Position numbers and translations under genes: made by a program
Shown: positions 1 through 8,650 of the stretch, piece by piece
How positions within the stretch are numbered: the first letter of the stretch is position 1
Layout of the letters: each line of letters opens with the position of its first letter
Assembly: GCF_004364245.1 (NCBI RefSeq)
Contig: NZ_SOAV01000001.1
Location: 372,001 to 436,000, forward strand
Direction: 5' to 3'
Length of the DNA: 64,000 nucleotides
Origin: Streptomyces sp. BK208
GTDB lineage: Bacteria > Actinomycetota > Actinomycetes > Streptomycetales > Streptomycetaceae
Notes under the pieces: generated by a model
The model's database searches: none
Told to the model about the DNA's origin: nothing
The model's input: only the letters and a program-made list of their open reading frames with translations

Positions 1-143
1 AGGCGGTGAGCGGTCCGCTGTTCGTCCGGGTGCTGCTCAGCGGGGCGCCGCTGGACGACGCACTCGTCCGGGGGCTGGTGGACCTGGCCCTCGGCGGGGC
101 CCGTCCCGGTCCGGCGGTCCCGCCCGGCGCTCGGCCGCGGTGA
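1..143 (+). CDS. TetR-family regulator, C-terminal fragment
   Basis: This is the 3' end of a gene that begins before the window; the frame starts at base 3 and ends at the TGA at 141-143. About 46 residues are visible. They read AVSGPLFVRVLLSGAPLDD and continue with LVDLALGGARP, which resembles the last helix and tail of TetR-type ligand domains, where a GPLxxRxLxxGxPLdd pattern is frequent. The DNA-binding half is not in view. It lies 66 bp before the dehydrogenase at 210 on the same strand and could be its regulator, but that is inference. Family assignment rests only on this short tail. Confidence 0.55.
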   Translation, partial: AVSGPLFVRVLLSGAPLDDALVRGLVDLALGGARPGPAVPPGARPR

Positions 144-209
144 GGTGGAGGCCCGGATCGTGGGAACCCGGCGCTCCGCGGGCGCGGGTGCGCCGAGGAC
201 GGAGGAGCC

Positions 210-1010
210 ATGGACCGCAGCAGGCCGCTCGCCCTGGTCACCGGGGCGTCCAGCGGAATCGGGTACGAACTCGCCGCGCTGTTCGCGGAGCACGGCTACG
301 ACCTCGTGGTGAACGCCGAGGACGAGCGGCTGGAGCACGCCGCCCAGCGGCTTCGGGAGACCGGCGCGGACGTACGGGCGGTGCGCGCCGACCTCAGGAG
401 CTCCGAGGGCGTGGACCACCTGGTCGCCGCCCTGACCGGGCTCGCCGTGGACGTGGCGGCCCTCAACGCGGGCGTGGGGCGGGGTGGCGCCTTCGTCGAC
501 ACCGATCCCGCGGACGACCAGTCCGTCATCGACCTCGACGTGACGTCGACCGTGCGGCTCACCAAGCCCCTGCTGCGGGGCATGGTGGCGCGCGGGGTCG
601 GGCGGCTGATGTTCACGTCCTCGGTCGCGGCGACGATGCCGGGCTCCTTCCAGGCGGTGTACAACGCGTCGAAGTCGTTCGTCCAGTCCTTCGCGCAGGC
701 GCTGCAGGAGGAGGTCCGGGACACCGGTGTCACCGTCACCTCCTTCATGCCGGGGCCGACGGAGACCGACTTCTTCCGGCGGGCCGGCATGGAGGACACC
801 AAGGTCGGCACGATGCCGAAGGACGATCCCGCGCAGGTCGCCCGGCAGGCGTTCGACGCCGTCATGAAGGGCCGCGGGAAGCTGGTCACCGGCTCGGCGA
901 AGACCAAGGCCCAGGGGGTGGCGGACAAGGTGCTGCCGGACCGCGTCAAGGCCGCCGTGCACCGCCGGATGGCCGAACCGGGGACAGCGCGGCACGACGA
1001 CGATCACTAG
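210..1010 (+). CDS. Short-chain dehydrogenase/reductase (SDR)
   Basis: A 266-residue classical SDR, a cytosolic NAD(P)-dependent oxidoreductase. The Rossmann cofactor motif TGASSGIG is at residues 11-18, the NAG motif near 86-88, the catalytic serine in FTSS (137-138) and the YxxxK pair at Y151/K155. Asp rather than a basic residue does not clearly mark cofactor choice, so NADP or NAD remains open. The ATG at 210 follows GGAGGAG-type ribosome binding sequence. The length is typical for the family. The substrate cannot be told from sequence. It follows a TetR fragment on the same strand, so it may belong to that regulator's target unit. Confidence 0.9.
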   Translation: MDRSRPLALVTGASSGIGYELAALFAEHGYDLVVNAEDERLEHAAQRLRETGADVRAVRADLRSSEGVDHLVAALTGLAVDVAALNAGVGRGGAFVDTDPADDQSVIDLDVTSTVRLTKPLLRGMVARGVGRLMFTSSVAATMPGSFQAVYNASKSFVQSFAQALQEEVRDTGVTVTSFMPGPTETDFFRRAGMEDTKVGTMPKDDPAQVARQAFDAVMKGRGKLVTGSAKTKAQGVADKVLPDRVKAAVHRRMAEPGTARHDDDH

Positions 1011-1143
1011 CACTGCCGGCGGTGACCGTTCACCCGTCCCGCCCGCGTCCGGTCCGGAGCGGTACCCGAAGGGCCTCTTGTCGGCGGCTCACCGGCGGTG
1101 GAACGATACCCGGGCACCGGTTCACCGCACCGAAGGGACCGCC

Positions 1144-1797
1144 GTGACCCACGACCGGGAACGCCCGCGGCCCGCCGCCGCGTTCGACGCGCTGGGCGCC
1201 GAGTACGAGAAGGCGTTCGCCGGGTCGAGGACGCACCGCCGCTCACTGGAGTGGCTGCTGGCGCGGCTCGCGCCGGGCAGCCGGGTGCTGGACGTGGGCA
1301 GCGGCACGGGCCGTCCCACCGCCGAGACCCTGGTGAACGCCGGGCACGCGGTGCTGGGCGTCGACGTCTCCCCCGTCATGGTGGAGCTGGCCGCGCGGCA
1401 GGTGCCGGCCGCCACCTTCCGGTGCGCCGACGTCCGTGACGTGCCCCTGGAGGACGCCTCCTTCGACGCCGTCTGCGTGTACTTCTCACTGCTCCAGCTG
1501 GACCGGCGGGAGCAGCGGGACCTCGTGCGGCGTCTGGCGCGGTTGCCGAAGCCGGAGGGCTACCTGGTCCTGGCCACCGTGCCGCTCGACGTGGAGGACG
1601 TCGACGCCGTCTTCATGGGCCAGCCGGTGCGCGTCACCAGCTTCCCCGCGCAGGAGCTGGTCACCCTGGTCGAGGAGGCGGGCCTGGAGGTGCTGGCGCA
1701 GGAGGCGTCGATGTTCACCCCGGCCCATCCGGACGCCCGGCCCGAGCCGCACCTCTTCCTGCACTGCCGGCGTCCGGCGCAGCCCCGGATGGGGTAA
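1144..1797 (+). CDS. Class I SAM-dependent methyltransferase
   Basis: A 217-residue methyltransferase. Motif I, VLDVGSGTG, lies at about residues 48-56, with the acidic loop LGVDVSPVM after it and a VYFSLLQL segment in the motif IV position, as in Methyltransf_11/25 enzymes. The reading frame stays open back to a TTG at 1078, but the GTG at 1144 is preferred: AAGGGA sits at good distance before it and the upstream residues look like translated spacer. The substrate is unknown. It ends 42 bp before gvpO on the same strand, so read-through into the gas-vesicle cluster is possible. Confidence 0.85.
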   Translation: MTHDRERPRPAAAFDALGAEYEKAFAGSRTHRRSLEWLLARLAPGSRVLDVGSGTGRPTAETLVNAGHAVLGVDVSPVMVELAARQVPAATFRCADVRDVPLEDASFDAVCVYFSLLQLDRREQRDLVRRLARLPKPEGYLVLATVPLDVEDVDAVFMGQPVRVTSFPAQELVTLVEEAGLEVLAQEASMFTPAHPDARPEPHLFLHCRRPAQPRMG

Positions 1798-1839
1798 CTG
1801 CGCACGCGCGGATCCGGGCCCGCGGTCAGAGTGGGCAGC

Positions 1840-2157
1840 ATGACAGAACCTGGCGAGCGACGGCGCCGCACCACTTCCACGGCCACGCGCGAGCGGGACG
1901 TGCGGGACGCCCGTGACGCCGCCCGGCACGCCGCCGACGCGCTGTCCGAGCTGATCCGGCACCGCCTGGAAGGGGTCTCCGCGGTGCGCCGGAGCGAGGA
2001 CGGCGGCTGGATCGTCAACGTGGACGTGCTGGAGGTGGCACGCATCCCGGACACCACCAGTCTGCTCGCCACCTACGAGGTCGAGCTGGACGCGCCGGGC
2101 GACCTGATCCAGTACCGCAGGATCGCGCGCTACCGGCGCGGTGCCCAGGACCAGTGA
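1840..2157 (+). CDS. gvpO: Gas vesicle protein GvpO
   Basis: A 105-residue protein with the GvpO pattern: a basic N terminus, then a helix (DARDAARHAADALSELI) and a compact domain with GGWIVNVDVLEVARIPDTTSLLATYEVELD and a YRRIARY ending. In haloarchaea GvpO affects gvp expression; in actinobacterial clusters it is conserved but poorly studied. It opens the cluster in the order gvpO-A-F-G-Y-Z-J-L-S-K known for streptomycetes. The ATG at 1840 is chosen over an in-frame GTG at 1831. Only 42 bp separate it from the upstream methyltransferase. A CAGAGT hexamer 7 bp before the ATG could be a -10 for a leaderless message, but this is weak. Confidence 0.9.
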   Translation: MTEPGERRRRTTSTATRERDVRDARDAARHAADALSELIRHRLEGVSAVRRSEDGGWIVNVDVLEVARIPDTTSLLATYEVELDAPGDLIQYRRIARYRRGAQDQ

Positions 2158-2193
2158 GCGGGTCGTGACGCCCGCATCCGGAAGGACCACCGC

Positions 2194-2721
2194 ATGATCA
2201 CCTACGACGACGAGGTCGTCTGCGCGCCTCGCGCCGGAACCCTCTACGACGTCCTCGAACTCATCCTCGACCGCGGCATGGTGATCGACGTCTTCGTGCG
2301 CGTCTCCCTGGTCGGCATCGAGATCCTCAAGGTGGACGCACGCATCGTGGTCGCGAGCGTCGACACCTATCTACGGTTCGCCGAGGCCTGCAACCGTCTG
2401 GACCTGGAGCACGACGTGCGCTCCAAGACCGTCCCCGAGATGTTCGGCAGCCCGGTGGCCAAGACCGTGGGCAAGGCCGGCGCCAGGCGGACGGCGCGCT
2501 CCCTGACCGACAAGGTGCGCGACGTCCTCGCCCCCGAACCCGAACCCGACCCCGAGTCCGAGCAGGAGGAGGCGGAGGACGGGCGGGCCCGCCCCCGCGA
2601 ACGCGCGGAGCGTGCGAGGAGCACGCAGCGGCCCCGCAGCCGGCCGGCCGCCCGCTCCCGCGACGAGGACGACCGCCCCCGTTCCCGCCCCCGCCGACGC
2701 TCCGAGACGGAGGACGAATGA
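2194..2721 (+). CDS. gvpA: Gas vesicle structural protein GvpA, with long charged tail
   Basis: The 175-residue product has the small hydrophobic GvpA/J shell domain at about residues 14-72, including TLYDVLELILDRGMVIDVFV, VSLVGIEILKVDARIVVASV and DTYLRFAEA. In gas vesicles this subunit packs into the ribbed protein wall. Residues after about 75 form a long hydrophilic extension: a KTV/ARRTARSLTDKV helix, an acidic stretch (EPEPDPESEQEE) and an Arg-rich end. Cyanobacterial and archaeal GvpA of about 70-80 residues lack such a tail. Its stop overlaps the gvpF start (ATGA). Whether this subunit forms true gas-filled vesicles in streptomycetes is unsettled. Confidence 0.93.
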   Translation: MITYDDEVVCAPRAGTLYDVLELILDRGMVIDVFVRVSLVGIEILKVDARIVVASVDTYLRFAEACNRLDLEHDVRSKTVPEMFGSPVAKTVGKAGARRTARSLTDKVRDVLAPEPEPDPESEQEEAEDGRARPRERAERARSTQRPRSRPAARSRDEDDRPRSRPRRRSETEDE

Positions 2722-3548
2722 CCGCGCCCGCCACCACCGCGTCCCCGTACACCATCGACACCACCGACACCGCCGTCGCCACCGCCCCCGCCGTCACCGC
2801 CGGGGAACCGGCGACCGCGCCGAAGGCCCTGTACGTCTACGGCATCGCCCCCGCCGGGATCCGCACCCCCCGCTCCCGGGGCGTCGACGGCGCCCCGGTG
2901 CGGCTGGTGAGCGAGTCGGGACTGTGTGCGGCGGTGTCCGACGCGCCCCCGCGACTGCGGCCCCGGCGCCGTGACCTGCAGGCCCACCAGGCCGTCCTGG
3001 ACGACATGGCGGCGCAAGGACCGGTGCTACCCATGCGGTTCGCGGTCCTCAGCCCGCGGACCGACACCCTGCTCTCCCAACTGCGCACCGACGCATCCCA
3101 CTTGACCGAGCAGCTCGAAGGCGTCCGGGGGTGCGTGGAACTCAACGTCAAGGGAACGGTGGTGCCCGGCCACTTCGCCGACCTGGTGCGCCGGGACGAC
3201 CAGCTGCGGGCCCTGGCCCTGCGGACCCGACGCCGGCCTGACTACGAGGCCAACGTCCGGTTGGGCGAAGCCATCGCCCTGAGTGTGCGCCGCGAGGCAC
3301 GGCGCGCGGCCCGGGAGGTCGTCGACCGGCTGGCCCCGCTCGCCGAACGGACCGTCCAGGGCACGACCGACGACGAGCAGGTGCTCAGCGCGTCGTTCCT
3401 GGTGCGGTCGGGGGACGAAGCGAGGTTCAGGGAGGCGGTGGCGGAGCGGGCCCGGGTCTGCGGGGACCGGCTGGCCCTCAGCGTGACGGGGCCCCTGCCC
3501 TGTTACAGCTTCGTCGACCCACGCCCCGCGGCACCCGCCGGCCGGTGA
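2718..3548 (+). CDS. gvpF: GvpL/GvpF-family gas vesicle protein
   Basis: A 276-residue member of the GvpL/GvpF family. After a low-complexity Thr/Ala N terminus, YVYGIAPAG starts the first domain. RRDLQAHQAVLDDMAAQGPVLPMRFAVL carries the family's conserved histidine and PMRFG-like segment, and the C-terminal part ends with SVTGPLPCYSFVD, the usual TGPWPPYSF-like signature. In characterised systems GvpF contacts GvpA and helps assembly. A second family member, gvpL, lies at 5827. The start overlaps gvpA by 4 bp and gvpG follows 4 bp after the stop, so translation is probably coupled. Confidence 0.93.
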   Translation: MTAPATTASPYTIDTTDTAVATAPAVTAGEPATAPKALYVYGIAPAGIRTPRSRGVDGAPVRLVSESGLCAAVSDAPPRLRPRRRDLQAHQAVLDDMAAQGPVLPMRFAVLSPRTDTLLSQLRTDASHLTEQLEGVRGCVELNVKGTVVPGHFADLVRRDDQLRALALRTRRRPDYEANVRLGEAIALSVRREARRAAREVVDRLAPLAERTVQGTTDDEQVLSASFLVRSGDEARFREAVAERARVCGDRLALSVTGPLPCYSFVDPRPAAPAGR

Positions 3549-3552
3549 CCGC

Positions 3553-3831
3553 ATGGGCATCGTGAGCGGTCTCCTCCTGCTGCCCCTCGCACCGGTGCGC
3601 GGGACGGCGTGGATCGCCGACCACCTGCTGCAGGAGGCCCGGCGCCAGGCACACGACCCACGCGCCGTCCAAGCACGACTGGCCGCTCTCAACCGGGCCC
3701 TGGACGAGGGCGCCGTCGACGAGGCGGTCTTCGAACGGGAGGAGGAGCGTCTGCTCACCCTCCTGGAACGCCCGGCCCGGTCCGGCGGCCGTACGACCAC
3801 CACGAAACCAGCGCGGAGACGACACCTATGA
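3553..3831 (+). CDS. gvpG: Gas vesicle protein GvpG
   Basis: A 92-residue helical protein typical of GvpG. The N terminus is hydrophobic (MGIVSGLLLLPLAPVRGTAWIADHLLQEA). It is followed by a charged helix with the pattern ALNRALDEGAVDEAVFEREEERLLTLLE, which recalls the short-C-terminal-domain style helix of this family. GvpG is an accessory assembly protein. Its stop codon overlaps the ATG of gvpY (ATGA). Length and position between gvpF and gvpY match other streptomycete clusters. Confidence 0.9.
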   Translation: MGIVSGLLLLPLAPVRGTAWIADHLLQEARRQAHDPRAVQARLAALNRALDEGAVDEAVFEREEERLLTLLERPARSGGRTTTTKPARRRHL

Positions 3832-4444
3832 ACGACAGCAAGGCGGCCATGGCGGCGGCTGTGGCGGGCGGATACCTACTGGGGCGCACGAAGAAGGCCA
3901 AGCTCGCCTTCGCCGTCGGCTCCTACCTCGTGGGCAAACGCGTCGGCCTCTCCCCCGGCCAAGTACTCGGCCAGGGGCTGGGCAGTCTGCAAAAAGCACC
4001 GCAGTTCCAGGAGTTGGGCGACCAGATCCGGGACGAGCTGCTGACCGCCGGACGTGCGGCCGTCACCGCCGCGGCGAACCGCCGGCTCACCGGACTCGCG
4101 GACGCGCTCCGCGACCGTACCGACGCACTCGCCGGCGAGGGCCGGCGGGGTGACGGCGAGGACGGCGAGGACGACGAGGGCGGCCGGGGCGACGACTGGG
4201 ACGAGGACGCCCCGGACGAGGACTCCTACTTCGACGAGGAGGACCGGGAGGAAGACCGACGGCCCGCGCCGTCGCCGCCCCGGAAGGCTGCCAGGAAGGC
4301 TCCGCCGCGCAAGGCCGCGGCTCCGGCGAAGAAGACGGCCAAGAAGGCCGCGAAGAAGACGGCCGCCAAGAAGACGGCCGCCAAGAAATCGGCACCGGCG
4401 AAGCGCACGGCGGACCGGGGCAGCAGGCGCGGAGGTGGGCGAGC

Positions 4445-4448
<4 letters not shown>
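3828..4448 (+). CDS. gvpY: Gas-vesicle-cluster protein GvpY, Lys-rich tail
   Basis: A 206-residue protein found in actinobacterial gvp clusters. Residues 1-100 form a conserved part that starts with a glycine/alanine helix (MAAAVAGGYLLGRTKKAKLAFAVGSYLVGKR). An acidic stretch follows at about 104-142, then a histone-H1-like basic tail of KKTAKKAAKKTAAKK type at about 150-195. Its role is not established. The next gene, gvpZ, carries the opposite charge in its tail, so a contact between the two proteins is plausible (inference). The frame is open upstream to 3609, but the ATG at 3828 overlapping the gvpG stop is the natural start. Confidence 0.85.
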
Positions 4449-5464
<1,016 letters not shown>

Positions 5465-5488
5465 CGCCGACGCCGCGGGGAGCACGCG

Positions 5489-5830
5489 GTGACCGACCTC
5501 GACCACCGGTACCCGGACCTGGAGGCACAGCCCTACGGGCCTCCCTCCGGCAGCCTCGCCGACCTCCTCGAACGCGTCCTGGACAAGGGCATCGTCATCG
5601 CCGGGGACATCAAGATCGATCTGCTCGACATCGAGCTGCTGACCATCCGGTTGCGGCTGTTCATCGCCTCCGTGGACACCGCGAAGAAGGCCGGCATCGA
5701 CTGGTGGGAGACCGACCCCGCGCTGTCGTCCCGTGCCGCCCGGGACGCGCTCGCCGAGGAGAACGCACGGCTGCGGGAACGTCTCGACGCCCTGGAGGGC
5801 GCCGAGGAAGCGGCGGGAGCCGTGCGATGA
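5489..5830 (+). CDS. gvpJ: GvpA/GvpJ-family gas vesicle protein GvpJ
   Basis: A 113-residue GvpA-like protein. The shell-type domain SLADLLERVLDKGIVIAGDIKIDLLDIELLTIRLRLFIASVDTAKKAGIDWWE lies at about residues 21-74 and is followed by a short coiled-coil-prone helix (EENARLRERLDALEG). GvpJ proteins are minor shell or nucleation/tip components. It starts with a GTG 24 bp after gvpZ and overlaps gvpL by 4 bp. The IDWWETDP segment is typical of the GvpJ/M/S branch rather than GvpA itself. Confidence 0.92.
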   Translation: MTDLDHRYPDLEAQPYGPPSGSLADLLERVLDKGIVIAGDIKIDLLDIELLTIRLRLFIASVDTAKKAGIDWWETDPALSSRAARDALAEENARLRERLDALEGAEEAAGAVR

Positions 5831-6666
5831 GCCCGGCCGCCGCCAGAGCGGCGGCCCCCGGCCTCCTCTGCGCCTTCGCCGTCACCCGCAACCCGCCGGA
5901 CCCCGCGGGGCTCGCGGAGGTACGGGGACACGAGGAGGGCGGTCCGCTGCGCGTCCTGACCGTCGGCGACCTGTGCCTCGTCGTCCAGGACGTCCCCGCG
6001 GCCCTGTTCGACGAGGAGGCGCTGACCGAACGCCTCAACCGGCCGGACGACCTGGAACGCTGCGCACGCGCCCACCATCGGGGCGTCGTGGCCGCGGCCG
6101 GGCGCGGCGCCGTCGTGCCGCTGCCGATGGCGACGCTGTACCGCGGGGAACCTACCGCGGCGCGGGCCGTCGCCGCCCGGCGCCCCGTGCTGGCCACGCT
6201 GCTCGACCGCCTCCGCGACCGGACGGAGTGGGCGGTGAAGGTGCACGCCGCCGAGACCGCGCCGGAGCCCGCCACGGACACCGGGACCCGGGGGGACGCC
6301 GGAGGCGGACGGGCCTACCTGAGCCGGGTCAGCGCACGACGGCGTGATCGGCAGAGCGCGCACGGGAAGGCACTGGCCGCGGCGGAGGCGGTCGACGCCG
6401 AGCTGCGGCGGTACGCGGTCGACACGACACGGCACCGTCCGCAGAGCGAGCGGCTCACGGGCCGCAGGAGCCCGCAACTGCTCAATCTGGCCTACCTGGT
6501 GGACGACGCACGGCGCACCGCCTTCACGGAAGCGCTGGCCCGTCTCACCGCCGGGGGCCGCGGTCCGTCCGTACGGGTCGACGCCTCGGGTCCGTGGATC
6601 CCGTACTCCTTCGCCCGCTGGGACGAGGACCCGCAAGCGGGCCCGGACCGGGAGGCCCGCCCATGA
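5827..6666 (+). CDS. gvpL: GvpL/GvpF-family gas vesicle protein GvpL
   Basis: A 279-residue paralogue of the product at 2718. It has the same layout: an N-terminal domain opening with LLCAFAVTRNPP, a central AHHRGVVAAAGRGAVVPLPMATLYRGE segment equivalent to the HxxVxxxxxxxPMRFG region, and a C-terminal ending VDASGPWIPYSFARW. Compared with GvpF, the central helix has an inserted Ala/Thr/Gly-rich loop (about residues 140-160). The ATG at 5827 overlaps the gvpJ stop; the frame is open further upstream inside gvpJ but that is shadow. It probably acts in assembly together with GvpF. Confidence 0.92.
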   Translation: MSPAAARAAAPGLLCAFAVTRNPPDPAGLAEVRGHEEGGPLRVLTVGDLCLVVQDVPAALFDEEALTERLNRPDDLERCARAHHRGVVAAAGRGAVVPLPMATLYRGEPTAARAVAARRPVLATLLDRLRDRTEWAVKVHAAETAPEPATDTGTRGDAGGGRAYLSRVSARRRDRQSAHGKALAAAEAVDAELRRYAVDTTRHRPQSERLTGRRSPQLLNLAYLVDDARRTAFTEALARLTAGGRGPSVRVDASGPWIPYSFARWDEDPQAGPDREARP

Positions 6667-6911
6667 CCGTCCCTGACGCGCGTACACCGGGCCCGGCCCC
6701 CGTGCCCTGGGGCGGCCCGGAGCCGTACGCACCGGTCGGTGTGCCACTGGTGGACCTGCTGGACCGGGTGCTGGCGACCGGTGTCGTGGTCAGCGGCGAT
6801 CTGGTGCTGGCCATCGCGGACGTGCCGCTGGTGCGGATCTCGCTGCACGCGCTGCTGTCGTCGGTGAACGAGCGGGTGCCCGCTCCCTGGCCGGACAGCG
6901 GGCCGCTGTGA
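6663..6911 (+). CDS. gvpS: GvpA/J-family gas vesicle protein GvpS
   Basis: A short (82-residue) GvpA/J-type protein. A Pro-rich N terminus precedes VPLVDLLDRVLATGVVVSGDLVLAIADVPLVRISLHALLSSV, which aligns with the shell domain of GvpA and GvpJ in this window. It is one of three such paralogues here. The start overlaps gvpL and the stop overlaps gvpK, so it sits in a tightly coupled run. Its name follows position in the streptomycete gene order. Confidence 0.88.
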   Translation: MTVPDARTPGPAPVPWGGPEPYAPVGVPLVDLLDRVLATGVVVSGDLVLAIADVPLVRISLHALLSSVNERVPAPWPDSGPL

Positions 6912-7210
6912 CCGGGCCCCGGGCGGAGGACGCCAAGACCCTGGACCTGGATCCGGAGCGGGTCACGAACGACCTGGCCGCCCTGGTCCTGACCGTCGTG
7001 GAGCTGCTGCGCCAGCTCATGGAGCGCCAGGCCGTGCGCCGCTTCGACGAGGGCACCCTGAGCACGGAGCAGGAGGACCGGCTCGGCACGGCGCTCATGC
7101 TGCTCGACGAGCGCATGGACGACCTGTGCGCCCAGCACGGACTGAGCCGCTCCGACCTGAACCTCGACCTGGGCCCGCTGGGGTCCCTCCTCGCAGACCC
7201 GGAACCGTAG
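6908..7210 (+). CDS. gvpK: Gas vesicle protein GvpK
   Basis: A 100-residue protein with the GvpK core: LDLDPERVTNDLAALVLTVVELLRQLMERQAVRRFDEGTLS, then EDRLGTALMLLDERMDDLCAQHGLSRSDLNLDLGPLG. The sequence is nearly all helical and soluble. GvpK is a conserved minor protein of most gvp clusters. It is the last gene of the cluster; the 189 bp that follow lead into the regulator at 7400 and hold a 16-bp tandem repeat. Confidence 0.93.
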   Translation: MTGPRAEDAKTLDLDPERVTNDLAALVLTVVELLRQLMERQAVRRFDEGTLSTEQEDRLGTALMLLDERMDDLCAQHGLSRSDLNLDLGPLGSLLADPEP

Positions 7211-7262
7211 GCGCTGGGAGCCGCAGGCGCTCGGGACGGCAGCCGCTCACGACCGCAGCGGT

Positions 7263-7294
7263 ACAGAACCGCAAGGGCACAGAACCGCAGGGGC
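7263..7294 (+). repeat. Two tandem 16-bp repeats after gvpK
   Basis: ACAGAACCGCAAGGGC (7263-7278) is followed directly by ACAGAACCGCAGGGGC (7279-7294), one mismatch. The pair lies between the gas-vesicle cluster and the regulator at 7400. No function is evident. Confidence 0.6.
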
Positions 7295-7325
7295 TCGGGC
7301 CGCATGAGCCGGAACCGCGGGGACA

Positions 7326-7375
7326 CCGACACCCGGCACGAGCGATCGTTATGATGACGCGGAATCGCTCAAACG
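7326..7375 (+). promoter_or_regulatory. Putative promoter and operator of the hybrid regulator
   Basis: A -10-like TATGAT lies at 7350-7355 with a poor -35 (CCGACA, 7326-7331) 18 bp before it. The 10-mer CGCTCAAACG at 7366-7375, just downstream, is the exact reverse complement of a 10-mer at 8526-8535 before the ABC operon. Its position over the expected transcription start suits autorepression. The pairing is seen; the binding protein is inferred. Confidence 0.5.
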
Positions 7376-7399
7376 AACATTCTCGGGTGGGGAGACCTG

Positions 7400-8524
7400 A
7401 TGCGGGAGCCGGTCGATCTCAGGCGCCAGCGGATACTGGCGGCGGTCCAGGCGCGCGGCACCGCGCGGGTGCGCGACCTCGCCGACGAGTTGCAGGTCTC
7501 GGTCGTCACCGTGCGCCGCGACGTGGAGGAGCTGACGCGCGAGGGCAGGCTGAGCCGCGGCCACGGGGTCGTGCGGTCGACGCTGCCGGCCCGGGAGACG
7601 GCCCACGAACCGGTCCCGGCGGGCGGGGACCGGGTGGCCGTGGTCGTCCCCGTCCGGCACTCGTACCTGACCGAGACGCTGCACGGGGCGCGCACGGTCC
7701 TGGAGCGCGCCGGGGTGCGGATGGCCCTGCATCTCGCGCCGCGGGCGTCCGGGGCCGAGCGCCCGCTGGTGGAACGGGCGCTGTCGGACGGTGCGGACGG
7801 GCTGCTGATCGCCCCGCGCTGGCGCGGCCGGGCCGACGAGGAGGCCGACCACGAGTGGCTGGCCGGGGTCGGCGTGCCGACGGTGCTGATGGAGCGCCGC
7901 CCGTGGCGCGGCAGCGCGCTGCACGCCCTGGACTCGGTCTGCTCGGACCACTGGTACGGGGCGCACCTCGCGGTCGAGCACCTGGTGGGGCTCGGCCACC
8001 GGCGTCTGGTGTTCGCCACCCGCCACGACAGCCCCACCGCCCGTTCGCTGCGGGCCGCCCTCACCGAGATCGCCGGGGCGCACCCCCTGGTGGAGCGGTG
8101 GGCGTGGACGCTGATCGCACCGGAGGCCGGGGCCGACGGGCCGTACGCGGAGGACGAGAGCGCCGAGCTGCCCGCGCTGATGCGCAAGGTGGGCGCGACC
8201 GCGATGGTGCTGCACGGCGACGTGGACGCGCTGATGGTCGTCCAGCGGCTCGCGGAGGAGGGCGTGCGGGTGCCGGACGACTGCTCGGTGGTCGCGTACG
8301 ACGACGTGGTGGCCGGGCTGACCTCACCCCCGCTGACGGCCGTGGCGCCGCCGAAGGCGGAGGTGGGGCAGGCGGCGGCGGAGCTGCTGCTCCAGCGGCT
8401 GGCCGGGGCGGGCGGCGGCCGGCAGCCGGGCCGGCGGATCGAGCTGCTGCCGCGGCTGGTGGTGCGCGGGTCGACGGACCGGCTGTCCGAACCGCTCGAC
8501 TTGTCCGAACCGCTCGACGGATGA
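7400..8524 (+). CDS. DeoR-type HTH / LacI-type sensor hybrid transcriptional regulator
   Basis: A 374-residue regulator. Residues 1-60 form a DeoR-type winged helix (RRQRILAAVQARGTARVRDLADELQVSVVTVRRDVEELTREGRLSR). Residues 75-355 form a LacI-like periplasmic-binding sensor (DRVAVVVP, DGLLIAPRW, VCSDHWYGAHLAVEHLVGLGHRRLVF, VVAYDDVVAGLTSPPLTAV). It should bind a sugar-type effector and control the ABC operon beginning at 8651. The ATG follows GGGGAG at good distance. A 10-bp motif occurs before this gene and again overlapping its 3' end, facing the ABC operon. The C terminus repeats LSEPLD twice. Confidence 0.88.
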   Translation: MREPVDLRRQRILAAVQARGTARVRDLADELQVSVVTVRRDVEELTREGRLSRGHGVVRSTLPARETAHEPVPAGGDRVAVVVPVRHSYLTETLHGARTVLERAGVRMALHLAPRASGAERPLVERALSDGADGLLIAPRWRGRADEEADHEWLAGVGVPTVLMERRPWRGSALHALDSVCSDHWYGAHLAVEHLVGLGHRRLVFATRHDSPTARSLRAALTEIAGAHPLVERWAWTLIAPEAGADGPYAEDESAELPALMRKVGATAMVLHGDVDALMVVQRLAEEGVRVPDDCSVVAYDDVVAGLTSPPLTAVAPPKAEVGQAAAELLLQRLAGAGGGRQPGRRIELLPRLVVRGSTDRLSEPLDLSEPLDG

Positions 8525-8588
8525 GCGTTTGAGCGTTTCATTTTCTTCTGATCGATCTATTGACCGTTTGGGGCGGGGCGTTCAGGAT
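8523..8588 (+). promoter_or_regulatory. Putative operator and promoter of the sugar ABC operon
   Basis: CGTTTGAGCG at 8526-8535 matches the inverted copy at 7366-7375; over 20 bp the two sites agree at 16 positions. It is followed by TTGACC (8560-8565), a 17-bp spacer and CAGGAT (8583-8588), a reasonable housekeeping promoter for the solute-binding protein gene at 8651. Operator assignment is inference from the shared motif. Confidence 0.5.
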
Positions 8589-8650
8589 TCCCGTGTCTCG
8601 AAGAGTCGGGTCCGCACCTGGTACGGGCCCGCAGGAGCCGCGGAGGCGCC

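Noticed and set aside
1078..1143. Upstream TTG start for the methyltransferase
   Set aside because: The extra residues look like spacer and the GTG at 1144 has a good ribosome binding site.
1792..1797. GGGTAA before gvpO as a sigmaB -10
   Set aside because: The nearest GNNT lies 18 bp upstream, outside the accepted 14-16 bp spacing.
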